Below are positions 26,907 through 36,228 of a DNA stretch of 64,000 nucleotides, in pieces (position 1 is the first letter of the stretch; the number at the start of each line of letters is the position of its first letter). A program made the position numbers and the translations under genes. The DNA comes from Flagellimonas oceanensis (GTDB lineage: Bacteria > Bacteroidota > Bacteroidia > Flavobacteriales > Flavobacteriaceae): the NCBI RefSeq assembly GCF_003992595.1, contig NZ_RZNA01000048.1:21537-85536 (forward strand), given 5' to 3'. The notes beneath the pieces are model-generated. The model had not been told where the DNA came from, did no database searches, and saw only the letters and a program-made list of their open reading frames with translations.

Positions 26907-27431
26907 CTATGGCACGCGTTCAGCATAAACGATATAATAGCGATTGGTAAAATATCGGAGAATGGGGCGTATTCCAATTTTTTTTGTGGGGTTGGTCCAT
27001 TTAGCGGAATCTTTGATGGTCCAGCCTGCCTTTTCCAAAAGCCAATCAAACTGCCAATCCTCGAACTCGTGATAATGGCGGTCCCATGGGTCGGTTTTGC
27101 TTTGGTAAGCTGGGGAAAACCACAATCGCATGGGGATGCTTGCTACCAATTTATTCGCTTTTACCTCCTTTAGTACGTTCAATGGAGCGACTAAATGCTC
27201 AAAAATCTCAAATGCGGTCACCACATCGGCATCCGACTGGGTAACACTTTGAAAATCCAAGTCCAAATCTTCTCCTGTGGTATTGGTTACGTTATAACCA
27301 TTGGACTTCATGATGTCGGAAAAGGGATTTTCAACCCCAAGGTCCAAGATGGATTCCGAAGGGTCAATATGTTTTTTCAAGAACGCTAAGGTATGTTTAT
27401 AGCGCTTATTGGGAAAGTTGTTTTCGTACAT
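26907..27431 (-). CDS. Class I SAM-dependent methyltransferase
   Basis: A small (174 residues) methyltransferase. The SAM-binding motif I is SILDLGVENPFSD, motif II the acidic GEDLDLDF, and motif IV ADVVTAFEIFEHL; this order is that of class I enzymes such as UbiG-type proteins. The glycine-rich loop is unusual (DLGVENP rather than DxGxGxG). The C-terminal part (PWDRHYHEFEDWQFDWLL) is also found in predicted sugar or lipid methyltransferases. The acceptor is unknown. It lies between a glycosyltransferase and a FabH-like gene, each separated by a long spacer, with no signal peptide. Confidence 0.82.
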   Translation of the reverse strand: MYENNFPNKRYKHTLAFLKKHIDPSESILDLGVENPFSDIMKSNGYNVTNTTGEDLDLDFQSVTQSDADVVTAFEIFEHLVAPLNVLKEVKANKLVASIPMRLWFSPAYQSKTDPWDRHYHEFEDWQFDWLLEKAGWTIKDSAKWTNPTKKIGIRPILRYFTNRYYIVYAERVP

Positions 27432-27797
27432 GGGCTAAAATTCCAAAAAACAAACCACAAATCCCAAATAAGTTTTTATGTTGTTGGGTTGTTCAGTTAT
27501 TGGAGTATTGATTTTTGGATCTCTGCCTATGTTTTTCTTCTCACTTTTGACACGAATTGCACCAATTGCTCGAAACTCTTGTTGAATGCCGTTTTGATTT
27601 GTCATGTCGGGCTCTTCAACCACGCCCAGGATAAACTTAAGTCGAAACGTGGGAAGTTAGTTGGTAGTATCGGTGTACAGTACTCAATGACCCAATAACG
27701 TTGAATTCTTAACTCATGACTTCAGTCTTGGCTTTTGTTTCTCTTCTCTTTGTTTTTGCACTTTAACCTAATACTTAACCTTGTTTTTTCAAGCATT
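27432..27797. other. Spacer B with duplicated leader
   Basis: No gene seen. The part next to the methyltransferase start repeats the leader of the glycosyltransferase (see spacer A), and the far end has gtttctcttctctttg and tacttaacc resembling the far end of spacer A. The central part differs from spacer A. A short frame at 27435-27623 has no support. Confidence 0.55.
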
Positions 27798-28856
27798 TCA
27801 ACATCTGTAAACAATCGCATTAACGTTCATTCCCGCACCAACACTGGCAAATATAACCACATCTCCTTTTTTTACTTCATGATTGGGTAGTTTTCCTTTT
27901 AGGACCATGTCATAAAGGGTGGGCACGGTGGCGACGGAACTATTCCCCAAATCCTGTATGCTCATCGGCATGATATTTTCAGGTACAGGTTTACCGTAAA
28001 TCTTATAAAACCTTTTGATAATGGCCTCGTCCATTTTTTCGTTGGCCTGATGGATGAATATCTTTTTAACGTTCTCTATGGCAACACCGCTGTCATCAAG
28101 GCAGCTCGCCATGGCTTTGGGGACATTGATACAGGCGAACTCGTAGATTTTTCGCCCTTGCATTTTTATGTATCGGGTATCCTTGGGTTCCGAAGGACAG
28201 TTTGATTTATCAAAATACAGATAGTACGCTTCCTCATTAGCGTAGGTTACCGAAGCATGGGATAAGATTTCACCATTGGGTGCGTCGGCTTCTAGTATGG
28301 CTGCTCCCGCACCATCGGAAAAAATCATGCTGTCCCGATCATGGGGGTCTACAACTCTGGAGAGTGTTTCTCCTCCGATGACCAAACATTTTTTGGCCAT
28401 ACCACTTTTGATGAAAGCGGTAGCTTGGATCATACCTTCAATCCAACCTGGACAACCAAAAATAAGATCGTAGGCCACACATTTTGGATTTTTGATGCGC
28501 AATAAATGCTTGACACGTGTGGCGAGACTGGGCAAAGTATCCCCTTGGATTTTCCCAGGGGTAAGATCGCCAAAATTATGGGCAAATATGATGTAGTCGA
28601 GTTCCTCCTTATCCACTTTGGCACTTGCAATCGCTTCTTCAGCAGCTAAAAATCCAATGTCCGATGTTTTAAGATCGGGTTTGGCGTACCTTCGATTGGC
28701 AATGCCCGTTATGGCCTCGAATTTTTCAATGATCACATTGTTCTGTTGTTCAAAGGACGACCCATCGGTTTCCATAAACTCATGATTTAAAAAATCTTCG
28801 TTTTTGGTAATTATGGAAGGGATGTGACTTCCTGTGCCTGTTATACCGATTTTCAT
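27798..28856 (-). CDS. 3-oxoacyl-ACP synthase III-like (FabH-like) ketosynthase
   Basis: A thiolase-fold condensing enzyme of 352 residues. The active-site cysteine is in FGCPGWIEGM (about residue 118), the His in FIHQANEKM and the Asn in LGNSSVATVP, the Cys-His-Asn triad of FabH-type enzymes. SDGAGAAILEAD is another family segment. FabH starts fatty acid synthesis by joining acetyl-CoA and malonyl-ACP. Divergent FabH-like proteins such as this make other beta-keto products, so a housekeeping FabH elsewhere is likely. It heads the group with the methyltransferase and glycosyltransferase on the same strand, but each gene has its own spacer. Confidence 0.87.
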   Translation of the reverse strand: MKIGITGTGSHIPSIITKNEDFLNHEFMETDGSSFEQQNNVIIEKFEAITGIANRRYAKPDLKTSDIGFLAAEEAIASAKVDKEELDYIIFAHNFGDLTPGKIQGDTLPSLATRVKHLLRIKNPKCVAYDLIFGCPGWIEGMIQATAFIKSGMAKKCLVIGGETLSRVVDPHDRDSMIFSDGAGAAILEADAPNGEILSHASVTYANEEAYYLYFDKSNCPSEPKDTRYIKMQGRKIYEFACINVPKAMASCLDDSGVAIENVKKIFIHQANEKMDEAIIKRFYKIYGKPVPENIMPMSIQDLGNSSVATVPTLYDMVLKGKLPNHEVKKGDVVIFASVGAGMNVNAIVYRC

Positions 28857-28967
28857 GTTGCGCAGAGGTTATTAATCAATACAAGTTAAGATATTGAACC
28901 GTTGATATTATGCATGCATAATAAATTATACAATGTCCAAAAGGTAACCTATATAATGCAGGATACG

Positions 28968-29005
28968 AAAAAAGCCTTGATCTTATTATAGAATCAAGGC
29001 TTTTT
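28968..29005 (-). terminator. Terminator of gcvP
   Basis: Stem gccttgat/atcaaggc flanked by A6 and T5, 21 bp beyond the gcvP stop. T tracts on both strands allow it to work in either direction. Confidence 0.8.
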
Positions 29006-29025
29006 ATCAATGTTTATAATGGTTT

Positions 29026-31878
29026 TTAGGCCTCTACGTAATCTTCAATTGGAGCGCAGGAGCACATTAAATTACGATCCCCAAACGCTTCGTCTGTTCT
29101 TCGGATACTTGGCCAAAATTTGTTTTCTGCAACATACGGTAATGGGAAAGCTGCTTTTTCCCTGCTATAGGGATGCTCCCATGAGTCGCTGGTGAGCATC
29201 GCCAAGGTGTGTGGTGCATTTTTCAGCACATTGTCCGTTTCATCCGCTGAAGCTTCGTCAATTTCCTCTCGAATGGACAATAATGCATCGCAAAAACGAT
29301 CAAGTTCCGCTCGGCTCTCGCTTTCCGTGGGCTCTATCATCAAGGTTCCAGCAACAGGGAAGGATACCGTAGGTGCGTGGAATCCGTAGTCGATAAGGCG
29401 CTTCGCAATATCGGTAACTTCTATGCCATTTGCTTTGAAAGGTCTACAGTCAACGATCATTTCGTGGGCTGCACGTCCTCGCTCACCCGCGTAGAGTACA
29501 TCAAACTTACCTTTTAAGCGGTCTTTGATGTAATTCGCGTTCAGAATGGCACCTTTGGTCGCATTGGTAAGCCCTTCAGCTCCCAGCATTTTAATATATC
29601 CATAGGAAATCAAACATACCAAAGAGCTTCCCCAAGGTGCGGATGAAATAGCGGTAATCGCATTTTCTCCTCCGGTTGGAATTACTGGGTTGGTGGGCAG
29701 AAATGGCTTTAATTGCTCTGCAACACAAATAGGTCCTACGCCCGGGCCTCCGCCTCCGTGTGGGATGGCAAAGGTCTTGTGCAGGTTCAAGTGGCAAACA
29801 TCGGCCCCAATGGTCGCGGGATTGGTCAATCCTACCTGGGCATTCATATTGGCACCGTCCATGTAGACTTGCCCGCCATTATCGTGAATCAATTTTGTGA
29901 TTTGCTTGATGGATGATTCAAAAACACCGTGCGTGGAAGGGTAAGTGACCATCAATGCAGCAAGATTATCGGCATGCTTTTCTGCCTTTTCTTGCAGGTC
30001 ATCCAAATCAATATTTCCTTTTTCGTCGGTTTTGGTCACAACGACTTTCATGCCTGCCATCACTGCCGAGGCTGGATTGGTACCGTGTGCCGAAGCTGGA
30101 ATCAAACAAATGTCCCGGTGTTCTTCGCCTCTGGATTCATGGTAGGCTCGGATGACCATCAAACCGGCATATTCTCCTTGAGCACCTGAGTTAGGCTGAA
30201 GGGAAGTGGCGGAAAATCCGGTTATCACGTTCAATTGTTCTTCCAATGCTTTTAAGACCTCTTGATAGCCTTCGGCTTGGTTCAATGGTACAAATGGATG
30301 GATGTTGCCCCATTCGCCCCAGCTCAATGGCAACATTTCGGAAGCTGCGTTCAGCTTCATGGTACAACTTCCCAAAGAGATCATCGATTGGTTCAATGCC
30401 AAATCCTTGCGCTCCAATTTTTTGATGTAACGCATCAGTTCGGTCTCGGAATGATAGGAATTGAACACGGGGTGTTCCATAAATGGAGATTGTCGCTGGA
30501 GTGAAGTCGGAATCACTGGATCCAAATCCATTCCTTCGATGGATTTTTCATCCAGATCATGTGACTCCACAAAGCAAGAAACCAACGTGTTCAAATCTGC
30601 TTCGGAAACAGCTTCGTTCAATGAAATGGATACGGTGGTATCATCAATATAGAACAGATTGATGCTTTTACTTTCAGCTACTTTTTTAAGTTGCTTCCTA
30701 TTTTTAACCTTAACCTGAACGGTGTCGAAGTAAGCACTGTTCAATTGTTCAAATCCGTGAGCTTCCAATGCTTTAGCCAACTTTTTGGTGTTGTTGTGCA
30801 CTTTATTGGCGATATACTTCAAACCTTCAGGGCCATGGTAAACGGCGTACATTCCAGCCATGACCGCCAAGAGCACTTGGGCGGTACATATATTGGAAGT
30901 TGCTTTGGCTCTTTTTATGTGTTGCTCCCTAGTTTGAAGCGCCATACGTAAAGCAGGGTTGCCATCGGTATCTTTAGTGATTCCGATAATACGACCTGGA
31001 ATATTTCTTTTGTATGCTTCTTTTGTAGCAAAATATGCGGCGTGTGGTCCACCATAACCTAAGGGAATCCCAAAACGTTGTGTGGTTCCCACCACGGCAT
31101 CCACGCCCCATTCTCCAGGAGGGGTAAGCATAACCAAGCTTAAAATATCAGCGGCAACTGCCACTTTTATATCGTTTTCCTTGGCTTTTTCCACAAAGGA
31201 TTCGTAGTCATTGACTTGACCGTACTTCCCAGGGTATTGCAACAGTGCACCATAAAATTCACTGGAGAAGCCAAAATCTTCGTGATTCCCCACAACCAAT
31301 TCTATACCTAAAGGTATAGCACGTGTTTTTAGCAAGCTCAAGGTTTGGGGAAGTATTTCTTCTGATGCGAAGAACTTTACAACATTATCCTTTTTTTGCT
31401 CTCGGCTGCGCAGCTCAAATAACATGCTCATGGCCTCGGCTGCAGCGGTACTTTCATCCAAAAGTGACGCATTGGCGATTTCCATCCCGGTAAGGTCACT
31501 TAGCATCGTTTGGAAATTCAAAAGGGCCTCTAATCTACCTTGGGCAATCTCTGCTTGGTAGGGGGTGTAGGCGGTATACCATCCCGGGTTTTCCAAAATG
31601 TTCCTTTTGATGACCGATGGTGTTAGGGATTCATGGTATCCCAATCCGATGTAGGTTTTGAAAACCTTATTTTTCTTGGCCAGTTCGTTCAGGTGGCTCA
31701 GGAACTCATGTTCGCTGATGCCTTCGGGAAGGTCCAATGGTTTTTTCAATTTGATGTCATCGGGAATGGTCTCATAAATGAGTTGTTCGATGTTTTCCAC
31801 CCCAATGGTTTGGAGCATATGGGGCAAGTCTCTCTCTGTGATGCCAATGTGTCTGGCAGCAAAAACCTCTGTGTTCAT
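29026..31878 (-). CDS. gcvP: Glycine dehydrogenase (decarboxylating), P protein
   Basis: The P protein of the glycine cleavage system decarboxylates glycine on pyridoxal phosphate and passes the aminomethyl group to the H protein. The 950-residue form is the fused (GcvP1-GcvP2) type. [15 protein letters not shown] starts the protein. The PLP lysine is in [28 protein letters not shown] and [11 protein letters not shown] are also present. I use ATG 31878. The longer frame to 31968 has 30 residues unlike the family and would cover the promoter. GcvH and GcvT are not in the window. It has its own terminator. Confidence 0.95.
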   Translation of the reverse strand: MNTEVFAARHIGITERDLPHMLQTIGVENIEQLIYETIPDDIKLKKPLDLPEGISEHEFLSHLNELAKKNKVFKTYIGLGYHESLTPSVIKRNILENPGWYTAYTPYQAEIAQGRLEALLNFQTMLSDLTGMEIANASLLDESTAAAEAMSMLFELRSREQKKDNVVKFFASEEILPQTLSLLKTRAIPLGIELVVGNHEDFGFSSEFYGALLQYPGKYGQVNDYESFVEKAKENDIKVAVAADILSLVMLTPPGEWGVDAVVGTTQRFGIPLGYGGPHAAYFATKEAYKRNIPGRIIGITKDTDGNPALRMALQTREQHIKRAKATSNICTAQVLLAVMAGMYAVYHGPEGLKYIANKVHNNTKKLAKALEAHGFEQLNSAYFDTVQVKVKNRKQLKKVAESKSINLFYIDDTTVSISLNEAVSEADLNTLVSCFVESHDLDEKSIEGMDLDPVIPTSLQRQSPFMEHPVFNSYHSETELMRYIKKLERKDLALNQSMISLGSCTMKLNAASEMLPLSWGEWGNIHPFVPLNQAEGYQEVLKALEEQLNVITGFSATSLQPNSGAQGEYAGLMVIRAYHESRGEEHRDICLIPASAHGTNPASAVMAGMKVVVTKTDEKGNIDLDDLQEKAEKHADNLAALMVTYPSTHGVFESSIKQITKLIHDNGGQVYMDGANMNAQVGLTNPATIGADVCHLNLHKTFAIPHGGGGPGVGPICVAEQLKPFLPTNPVIPTGGENAITAISSAPWGSSLVCLISYGYIKMLGAEGLTNATKGAILNANYIKDRLKGKFDVLYAGERGRAAHEMIVDCRPFKANGIEVTDIAKRLIDYGFHAPTVSFPVAGTLMIEPTESESRAELDRFCDALLSIREEIDEASADETDNVLKNAPHTLAMLTSDSWEHPYSREKAAFPLPYVAENKFWPSIRRTDEAFGDRNLMCSCAPIEDYVEA

Positions 31879-31898
31879 GTTCAATCCAATAAAGTGCA

Positions 31899-31932
31899 CA
31901 AAATTAGGGATTAATTCAATGAAAATGGTCAA
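31899..31932 (-). promoter_or_regulatory. Candidate gcvP promoter
   Basis: On the minus strand TAATTTTG (31906 to 31899) fits TAnnTTTG, and TTG (31932 to 31930) lies 23 bases upstream as a -33 element. The gcvP ATG follows 20 bases after the box. Confidence 0.45.
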
Positions 31933-31949
31933 TTTTGAAGGTCTCTGAA

Positions 31950-31980
31950 CCAAAGTTGTTAACCACAAGTTAACCTTTGG
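31950..31980. promoter_or_regulatory. Dyad between gcvP and the UbiA-like gene
   Basis: ccaaag-tt-gttaac-cacaa-gttaac-ctttgg is an interrupted palindrome, with outer (ccaaag/ctttgg) and inner (gttaac/gttaac) inverted pairs. It lies upstream of the candidate gcvP promoter and in front of the divergent gene, a suitable place for an operator. Confidence 0.4.
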
Positions 31981-32003
31981 TTGAAGCGATTGGATTTTAC
32001 CCT

Positions 32004-32828
32004 ATGCGAACCCTGAAAGCTATTTTTGATTTTTATTTGGATGCCAGTATTCACGTGGCCGTTGCGGTTATTTCCATGGCTGGTGTCACGTTTCATTTGT
32101 TGGGGAGTTCGTCTGATATCGACTTGTTGGGTTTTATCTTTTTTAGTGTGATTGTTTGCTACAATTTCATCAAATATGGGGTAGAGGCCTATAAATACCT
32201 GATTGTATCCAATGCCTATCACAAAATCATTCAAATATTCAGCTTTGTTTCCTTTGCTTTTGCTATTTATTTTTTGCTGCGGTTGGATGAAGAAATCTGG
32301 GTGGCAACCCTTGTTTTAGGTGTGTTGTCCGCTTTATATGCTGTTCCATTGTTGCCTCGGGCCAAAAACCTAAGGAACTTGGCAGGGCTCAAAATTTATA
32401 TAGTGGCTTTTGTTTGGGCTGGTTTTTCGGTTTTGTTGCCCGTGCTGGATGCAAAAATGACCTTGGATTGGGATTTTGCCGTAACCTTTATCCAGCGCAT
32501 GTTGTTGGTTTTGATACTGATTCTTCCTTTTGAAATAAGGGATATGGAGTGGGATGATAAAAGTTTAAGGACTTTGCCACAGGTATTGGGAGCCAAAAAT
32601 ACCAAGCGATTGGGTATAGGTTTGGCCCTTGTTTTTTTTCTGTTGACCTTTTTGAAGGATGAATTGAATCAACTGGAAACGCTACTGAGAGCTATATTGT
32701 GTATGGCCCTAATTTTCGTTTTGCTTTCCAATAAAAAGCTGCAATCTAAATATTTCGTGATGTTTTGGGTGGAGGCAATCCCTATTTTTTGGTTTTGTCT
32801 ATTCTGGATTGCAGAAAACTACATTTAG
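32004..32828 (+). CDS. UbiA-like prenyltransferase-family membrane protein (divergent)
   Basis: A 274-residue inner-membrane protein with about eight hydrophobic segments. The second half has EIRDMEWDDKSLRTLPQVLG, which fits the second aspartate motif (DxxxDxxxG-like) of UbiA prenyltransferases. The first motif (NDxxDxxxD) is replaced by YNFIKYGVEAY, so the usual pair of magnesium sites is incomplete. It is probably a diverged family member with an unknown substrate or role. I prefer ATG 32004 (MRTLKAIFDFYLDASIHV), though an ATG nine codons upstream (31977) is possible. It ends four bases inside the convergent anti-sigma gene. Confidence 0.78.
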   Translation: MRTLKAIFDFYLDASIHVAVAVISMAGVTFHLLGSSSDIDLLGFIFFSVIVCYNFIKYGVEAYKYLIVSNAYHKIIQIFSFVSFAFAIYFLLRLDEEIWVATLVLGVLSALYAVPLLPRAKNLRNLAGLKIYIVAFVWAGFSVLLPVLDAKMTLDWDFAVTFIQRMLLVLILILPFEIRDMEWDDKSLRTLPQVLGAKNTKRLGIGLALVFFLLTFLKDELNQLETLLRAILCMALIFVLLSNKKLQSKYFVMFWVEAIPIFWFCLFWIAENYI

Positions 32829-33055
32829 CGTTTTTCTTCGAGATCGCGTTTCATTTTTTTCTTGTCCTCTTCAGATAGCATGGTCAATCCAGCTCTGTCG
32901 CACAATGAGGTAAGTTCACTATTCTTCTTGGAATACCCTTGACATACTTTACAATACGTCAAATGGATGCGAAGCTTTAGTATTTCCCACCAACTTGCTT
33001 CCTTGTATTGGGATTTATCGCAAATGCCCGATGCCTCTTTACATGAAATCTTCAT
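32825..33055 (-). CDS. Putative zinc-binding anti-sigma factor
   Basis: A 76-residue protein with two cysteines near the start (SCKEASGICDK) and a His-x3-Cys-x2-Cys motif (HLTYCKVC), the zinc-finger pattern of zf-HC2 anti-sigma domains. The last 30 residues are charged and helical. It has no membrane segment, unlike many anti-sigma factors. Its ATG at 33055 follows the sigma-factor stop after one base, so the genes are translationally linked. I infer that it binds and controls this sigma factor. An upstream ATG at 33073 would overlap the sigma gene. Confidence 0.72.
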   Translation of the reverse strand: MKISCKEASGICDKSQYKEASWWEILKLRIHLTYCKVCQGYSKKNSELTSLCDRAGLTMLSEEDKKKMKRDLEEKR

Positions 33056-33056
33056 A

Positions 33057-33611
33057 CTAAAACCAATTTTCATTTAAACAACCCATGAGTGCCGTTCTTG
33101 CCCTATGGATCATTACCCACAGGTTGGACGGATTTATGTCCAGTTCATTACAAACATCCTCAGTGCTCATTCCCTGAATGGTTTTCAACTTAAAAACCAA
33201 AGCTTGTTTTTGCGGTAACTTTGTGATGCAATCCTGTATGGCGGAACCCAATTCTTCGTTTTCAAGGACGTTGTCGCCATCTTTGCTGTACGGGTCGGCC
33301 ACTTGTTGTTCCATCCAATCTCCTTCAGCATCGGAATCCAAGCTGTAGTTCATCCGAACCTCTGCTTTTCCCTTTTTGGAGTTTATTTTCCGGTAATGAT
33401 CGATTACCTTTCTCTTGAGTATGGATACCAGCCAAGTACGCTCGGCGGCATCTCCTTTAAAATTTTTGGCTGAGTTGAGACCTGCGAAAAAGGTTTCCTG
33501 CACCAAATCTTTTGCAATTTCAGCATCGCTCACACGAGAAACTGCGTAGTTGAACAGGTAATCAGCGTATAGGTCTACCCAATTGTCTGGTTGAAGTTTG
33601 TGTTTGGCCAT
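33057..33611 (-). CDS. RNA polymerase sigma-70 family (ECF) sigma factor
   Basis: An ECF-type sigma factor (184 residues) with region 2 (YLFNYAVSRVSDAEIAKDLV, then ERTWLVSILKRKVIDHYRKI) and region 4 (LPQKQALVFKLKTIQGMST, then ELDINPSNLWVMIHRARTAL). An insert of about 35 acidic residues joins them. It redirects RNA polymerase to a set of promoters. I use ATG 33611 (MAKHKLQPDNWVDLYADY), where the similarity to other flavobacterial sigma factors begins, as I recall it. The frame extends to 33662. The zinc-finger anti-sigma gene follows at once. Confidence 0.88.
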   Translation of the reverse strand: MAKHKLQPDNWVDLYADYLFNYAVSRVSDAEIAKDLVQETFFAGLNSAKNFKGDAAERTWLVSILKRKVIDHYRKINSKKGKAEVRMNYSLDSDAEGDWMEQQVADPYSKDGDNVLENEELGSAIQDCITKLPQKQALVFKLKTIQGMSTEDVCNELDINPSNLWVMIHRARTALMGCLNENWF

Positions 33612-33820
33612 TATTCCTTTCGAATTACCAAATGTAATGGTTTTTTGAACATCTAAACCCATAGTTGAAAATGGATTGGACGCTCAAAAGATGCTAACCT
33701 AACACCGTGGCAATGGTTTAACATGGATTTTTGAATTTTTAAGTCAAAAAGAGTCTCTAACAACACCAATAATTCTGTTGCTGTTCTAAGGTCTTTTTGC
33801 TGCCCCAAAGGGTTCTCCTA

Positions 33821-34216
33821 TTACATTTTTGTCAGGATTTCCTTGATATCTTTAGAGTTTAAGGGCTTTACGAGATAGTCCGATATTTCATCGATTCTCT
33901 TCGCCTTTTTCATGTCCTTGGGGTCCATGGAAGAGGAAACCATGTATACTTTGATGTTTTTGTTCAATTTGGGAAGGATCTCATTGAATTCTTCCATAAA
34001 TTGAAAACCATCCATTACGGGCATGTTGATATCCAAAAATATAATATCTGGAAGTTCATCCTCTTCATTTTGATGGGCTAAAATATGCTCCAAGGCCTCG
34101 GCACCATTACAAAATGTAATTATGGAACCTACCTGAGGAATACTTTTAAGGGTTACTCCAATGGTAAATTGATAGATATCATCATCATCAACAACAAAGA
34201 CATTGATTGGTTTCAT
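33821..34216 (-). CDS. Single-domain response regulator
   Basis: The 131 residues are one receiver domain: acidic pocket VVDDDD (residues 8-13), phospho-acceptor Asp in FLDINMPVMDG, Ser/Thr in MVSSSM and Lys in YLVKPL. There is no output domain, so it signals by protein contact or acts as a phosphate sink. It starts 12 bases after the stop of a PAS-domain histidine kinase on the same strand and is presumably its partner. Such orphan receivers are common beside hybrid or PAS kinases in Bacteroidetes. Confidence 0.92.
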   Translation of the reverse strand: MKPINVFVVDDDDIYQFTIGVTLKSIPQVGSIITFCNGAEALEHILAHQNEEDELPDIIFLDINMPVMDGFQFMEEFNEILPKLNKNIKVYMVSSSMDPKDMKKAKRIDEISDYLVKPLNSKDIKEILTKM

Positions 34217-34228
34217 AATTATCTTTGA

Positions 34229-36088
34229 TTATAAGTTTATAAAAAATGAAGTTCCCTTGCCTTCTTCACTAGTGGCCCAAATTTTACCTCCCATGGCATC
34301 CACTTGAGCTTTGGTCAAAAATAAACCAACGCCTTTGGCATCTTTGTTCCTATGGAAAACTTTACTGAACCCAAACAGTTTGTGGCCATTCTTTTTTAAG
34401 TCGATTCCCAACCCATTGTCCCGAAACTCCAGTTGTACAATGCCTTCATTGATTGTGGACTGCACAAAAATTTCCGGGTCCCTGTTTTCCGCCTTGTACT
34501 TTAGGGAATTGCTTATCAAATTAAGAAAAATACTTTCTAAATAGACTTTGTTGTACATGGCACTTGGTGCTTCAGAAAAATCATAAGCTATGGTTGCATT
34601 GGTTTTTGAGATTTCTGCTGCTAGCATTTCTTCGGTCTTTTTCAAAATTTCCTCAAAATAGCTTTTTTCCAGAGAATGCTGTGAATTTTTTTTGATGAGC
34701 AAAGATTCCACCAACGTGTCCAAAGTCCAAGTAAGGTGGTTGGTTACCGATTCCATCTTGTCAATGATCATTTCTTTTGTTCCGGCATCACTTTCCGTTT
34801 TGTAGATGTCGAGAAGTGCCTTGAGATTACTGACAGGAGACCTAAGATTATGTGAGGTGATTTGATTGAACTCCTCCAGTTGACGGTTTTGGGCCTTGAG
34901 TCGTGTTGCGGATTCTTTTAGGCTTTTATTGGTTTCCATTATCCTGTGGGCCGCCTGTTTTTGAATCGTCATGTCCCTAAGTGCAATGGAAACAAGAAGG
35001 CCTTCGGAAGTTTTAAGGGGGCTTAGCGTTACTTGAACGGGTATTTGGAAACCAGATTTGTTATGTACAAAAAAGTCGAGGTCCGAAGGAAGCCCTGTGT
35101 GTTTTGGAGCTTTGAAAAAAGCATTGGCATAATACTCCATGGTATCCCAAAGCCGATTGGGAACAAGCTTGGTCACGTGTTGGTCGATTAATTCCGCTGA
35201 TTTGTATCCAAACATTTTTTCCGCTTGCTTGTTGATTAATTGAATGATACCGTTTTGGTCAACGATAACCATGGTGTCCGGAGCGGAATCCAATAATCCC
35301 CTGAATTTGATCTCAGACATGCGATGCTCTGTAATGTCCTGTGTGGTCCCGATTATTTTTACCACCTCACCCTTTTTGTTGGTAATGAGTTCGCCCATCA
35401 ACTCAACGGTATGGATGCTGTCGTCTTTGTATATGATGCGGTGCATGAATTTCCGAAATCTTTTTTCCGCAATGATTTCTTCGGCATTTTCACGGAACAT
35501 TTGTCGATCATCGGGATGAATTGCCGAAATGACGCGTTCGAAATTAATCGGTGTGCCAACCTCCATATCAAAAATCCGATATAGGTTATCGGACCACATG
35601 ATTTCATCCTTTAGGATGTCCCACTCCCAATATCCAATTTGGGATAACTGTTCTGCAAGGCTTAATTGCTGAATTTTTTTGGTGAGCTCAATTTTGGTCA
35701 GCTTTCTTTCTGTAATGTCTTGAAGAAACCCAACTATCTTAACACAACTTCCATTTACCATTTGTGGGTATCCCACATTACGGACGTACCGGACATTGCC
35801 TTTAGCTGTTAGAACCTCGAGATCTAGATCATAGGTATCCCCATTTTCCAATGCATTTTGCATTGCATCTTTGGCCAGATCCTTATAATATCCTTCGTTG
35901 AAAAAAGGGCTGATGCTTTCCATTGTCGGGACAAAGTCGTCGGCCACTTGGACAATTTGTTTGGTAACATCGCTCCAATAGATTTTATTGGATGGAACAT
36001 CAAGTTCATAAAGGCCGATTTTGGCAAGCTTGATGGTTTCCTTAAACAAACTCACGGACTTGAAGTCCTGATTGTCCCAATTTTTCAT
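34229..36088 (-). CDS. PAS-domain sensor histidine kinase
   Basis: A soluble 619-residue kinase with no membrane segment. Three PAS domains can be placed: about 10-125 (ends VGFLQDITERK), 135-255 (YWEWDILKDEI, ends IIGTTQDITEHR) and 255-380 (LDSAPDTMVIVDQNG, ends IALRDMTIQKQ). The phosphorylated His is in QITSHNLRSPVSNL. The ATPase part has NLISNSLKYK (N box), FRDNGLGIDL (G1) and KGVGLFLTKAQVDAMGG (G2). The PAS modules would sense a small molecule, redox state or light. Twelve bases downstream lies the single-domain response regulator. Confidence 0.92.
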   Translation of the reverse strand: MKNWDNQDFKSVSLFKETIKLAKIGLYELDVPSNKIYWSDVTKQIVQVADDFVPTMESISPFFNEGYYKDLAKDAMQNALENGDTYDLDLEVLTAKGNVRYVRNVGYPQMVNGSCVKIVGFLQDITERKLTKIELTKKIQQLSLAEQLSQIGYWEWDILKDEIMWSDNLYRIFDMEVGTPINFERVISAIHPDDRQMFRENAEEIIAEKRFRKFMHRIIYKDDSIHTVELMGELITNKKGEVVKIIGTTQDITEHRMSEIKFRGLLDSAPDTMVIVDQNGIIQLINKQAEKMFGYKSAELIDQHVTKLVPNRLWDTMEYYANAFFKAPKHTGLPSDLDFFVHNKSGFQIPVQVTLSPLKTSEGLLVSIALRDMTIQKQAAHRIMETNKSLKESATRLKAQNRQLEEFNQITSHNLRSPVSNLKALLDIYKTESDAGTKEMIIDKMESVTNHLTWTLDTLVESLLIKKNSQHSLEKSYFEEILKKTEEMLAAEISKTNATIAYDFSEAPSAMYNKVYLESIFLNLISNSLKYKAENRDPEIFVQSTINEGIVQLEFRDNGLGIDLKKNGHKLFGFSKVFHRNKDAKGVGLFLTKAQVDAMGGKIWATSEEGKGTSFFINL

Positions 36089-36228
36089 GTGCTTTCGGAT
36101 GGGTTATACAAAAAAGAGGGGTTCTGGATCATTTATGAGCACGGTAAAGGTTGATTTGAATTCAAAAAGATAGTGAAAATCAGTATGTTTTTTCAGCCAA
36201 TGTTAAATTTTATTTTCACAAAAGTATT

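Noticed and set aside
31879..31968. N-terminal extension of GcvP
   Set aside because: The 30 extra residues do not resemble the P protein and cover the candidate promoter.
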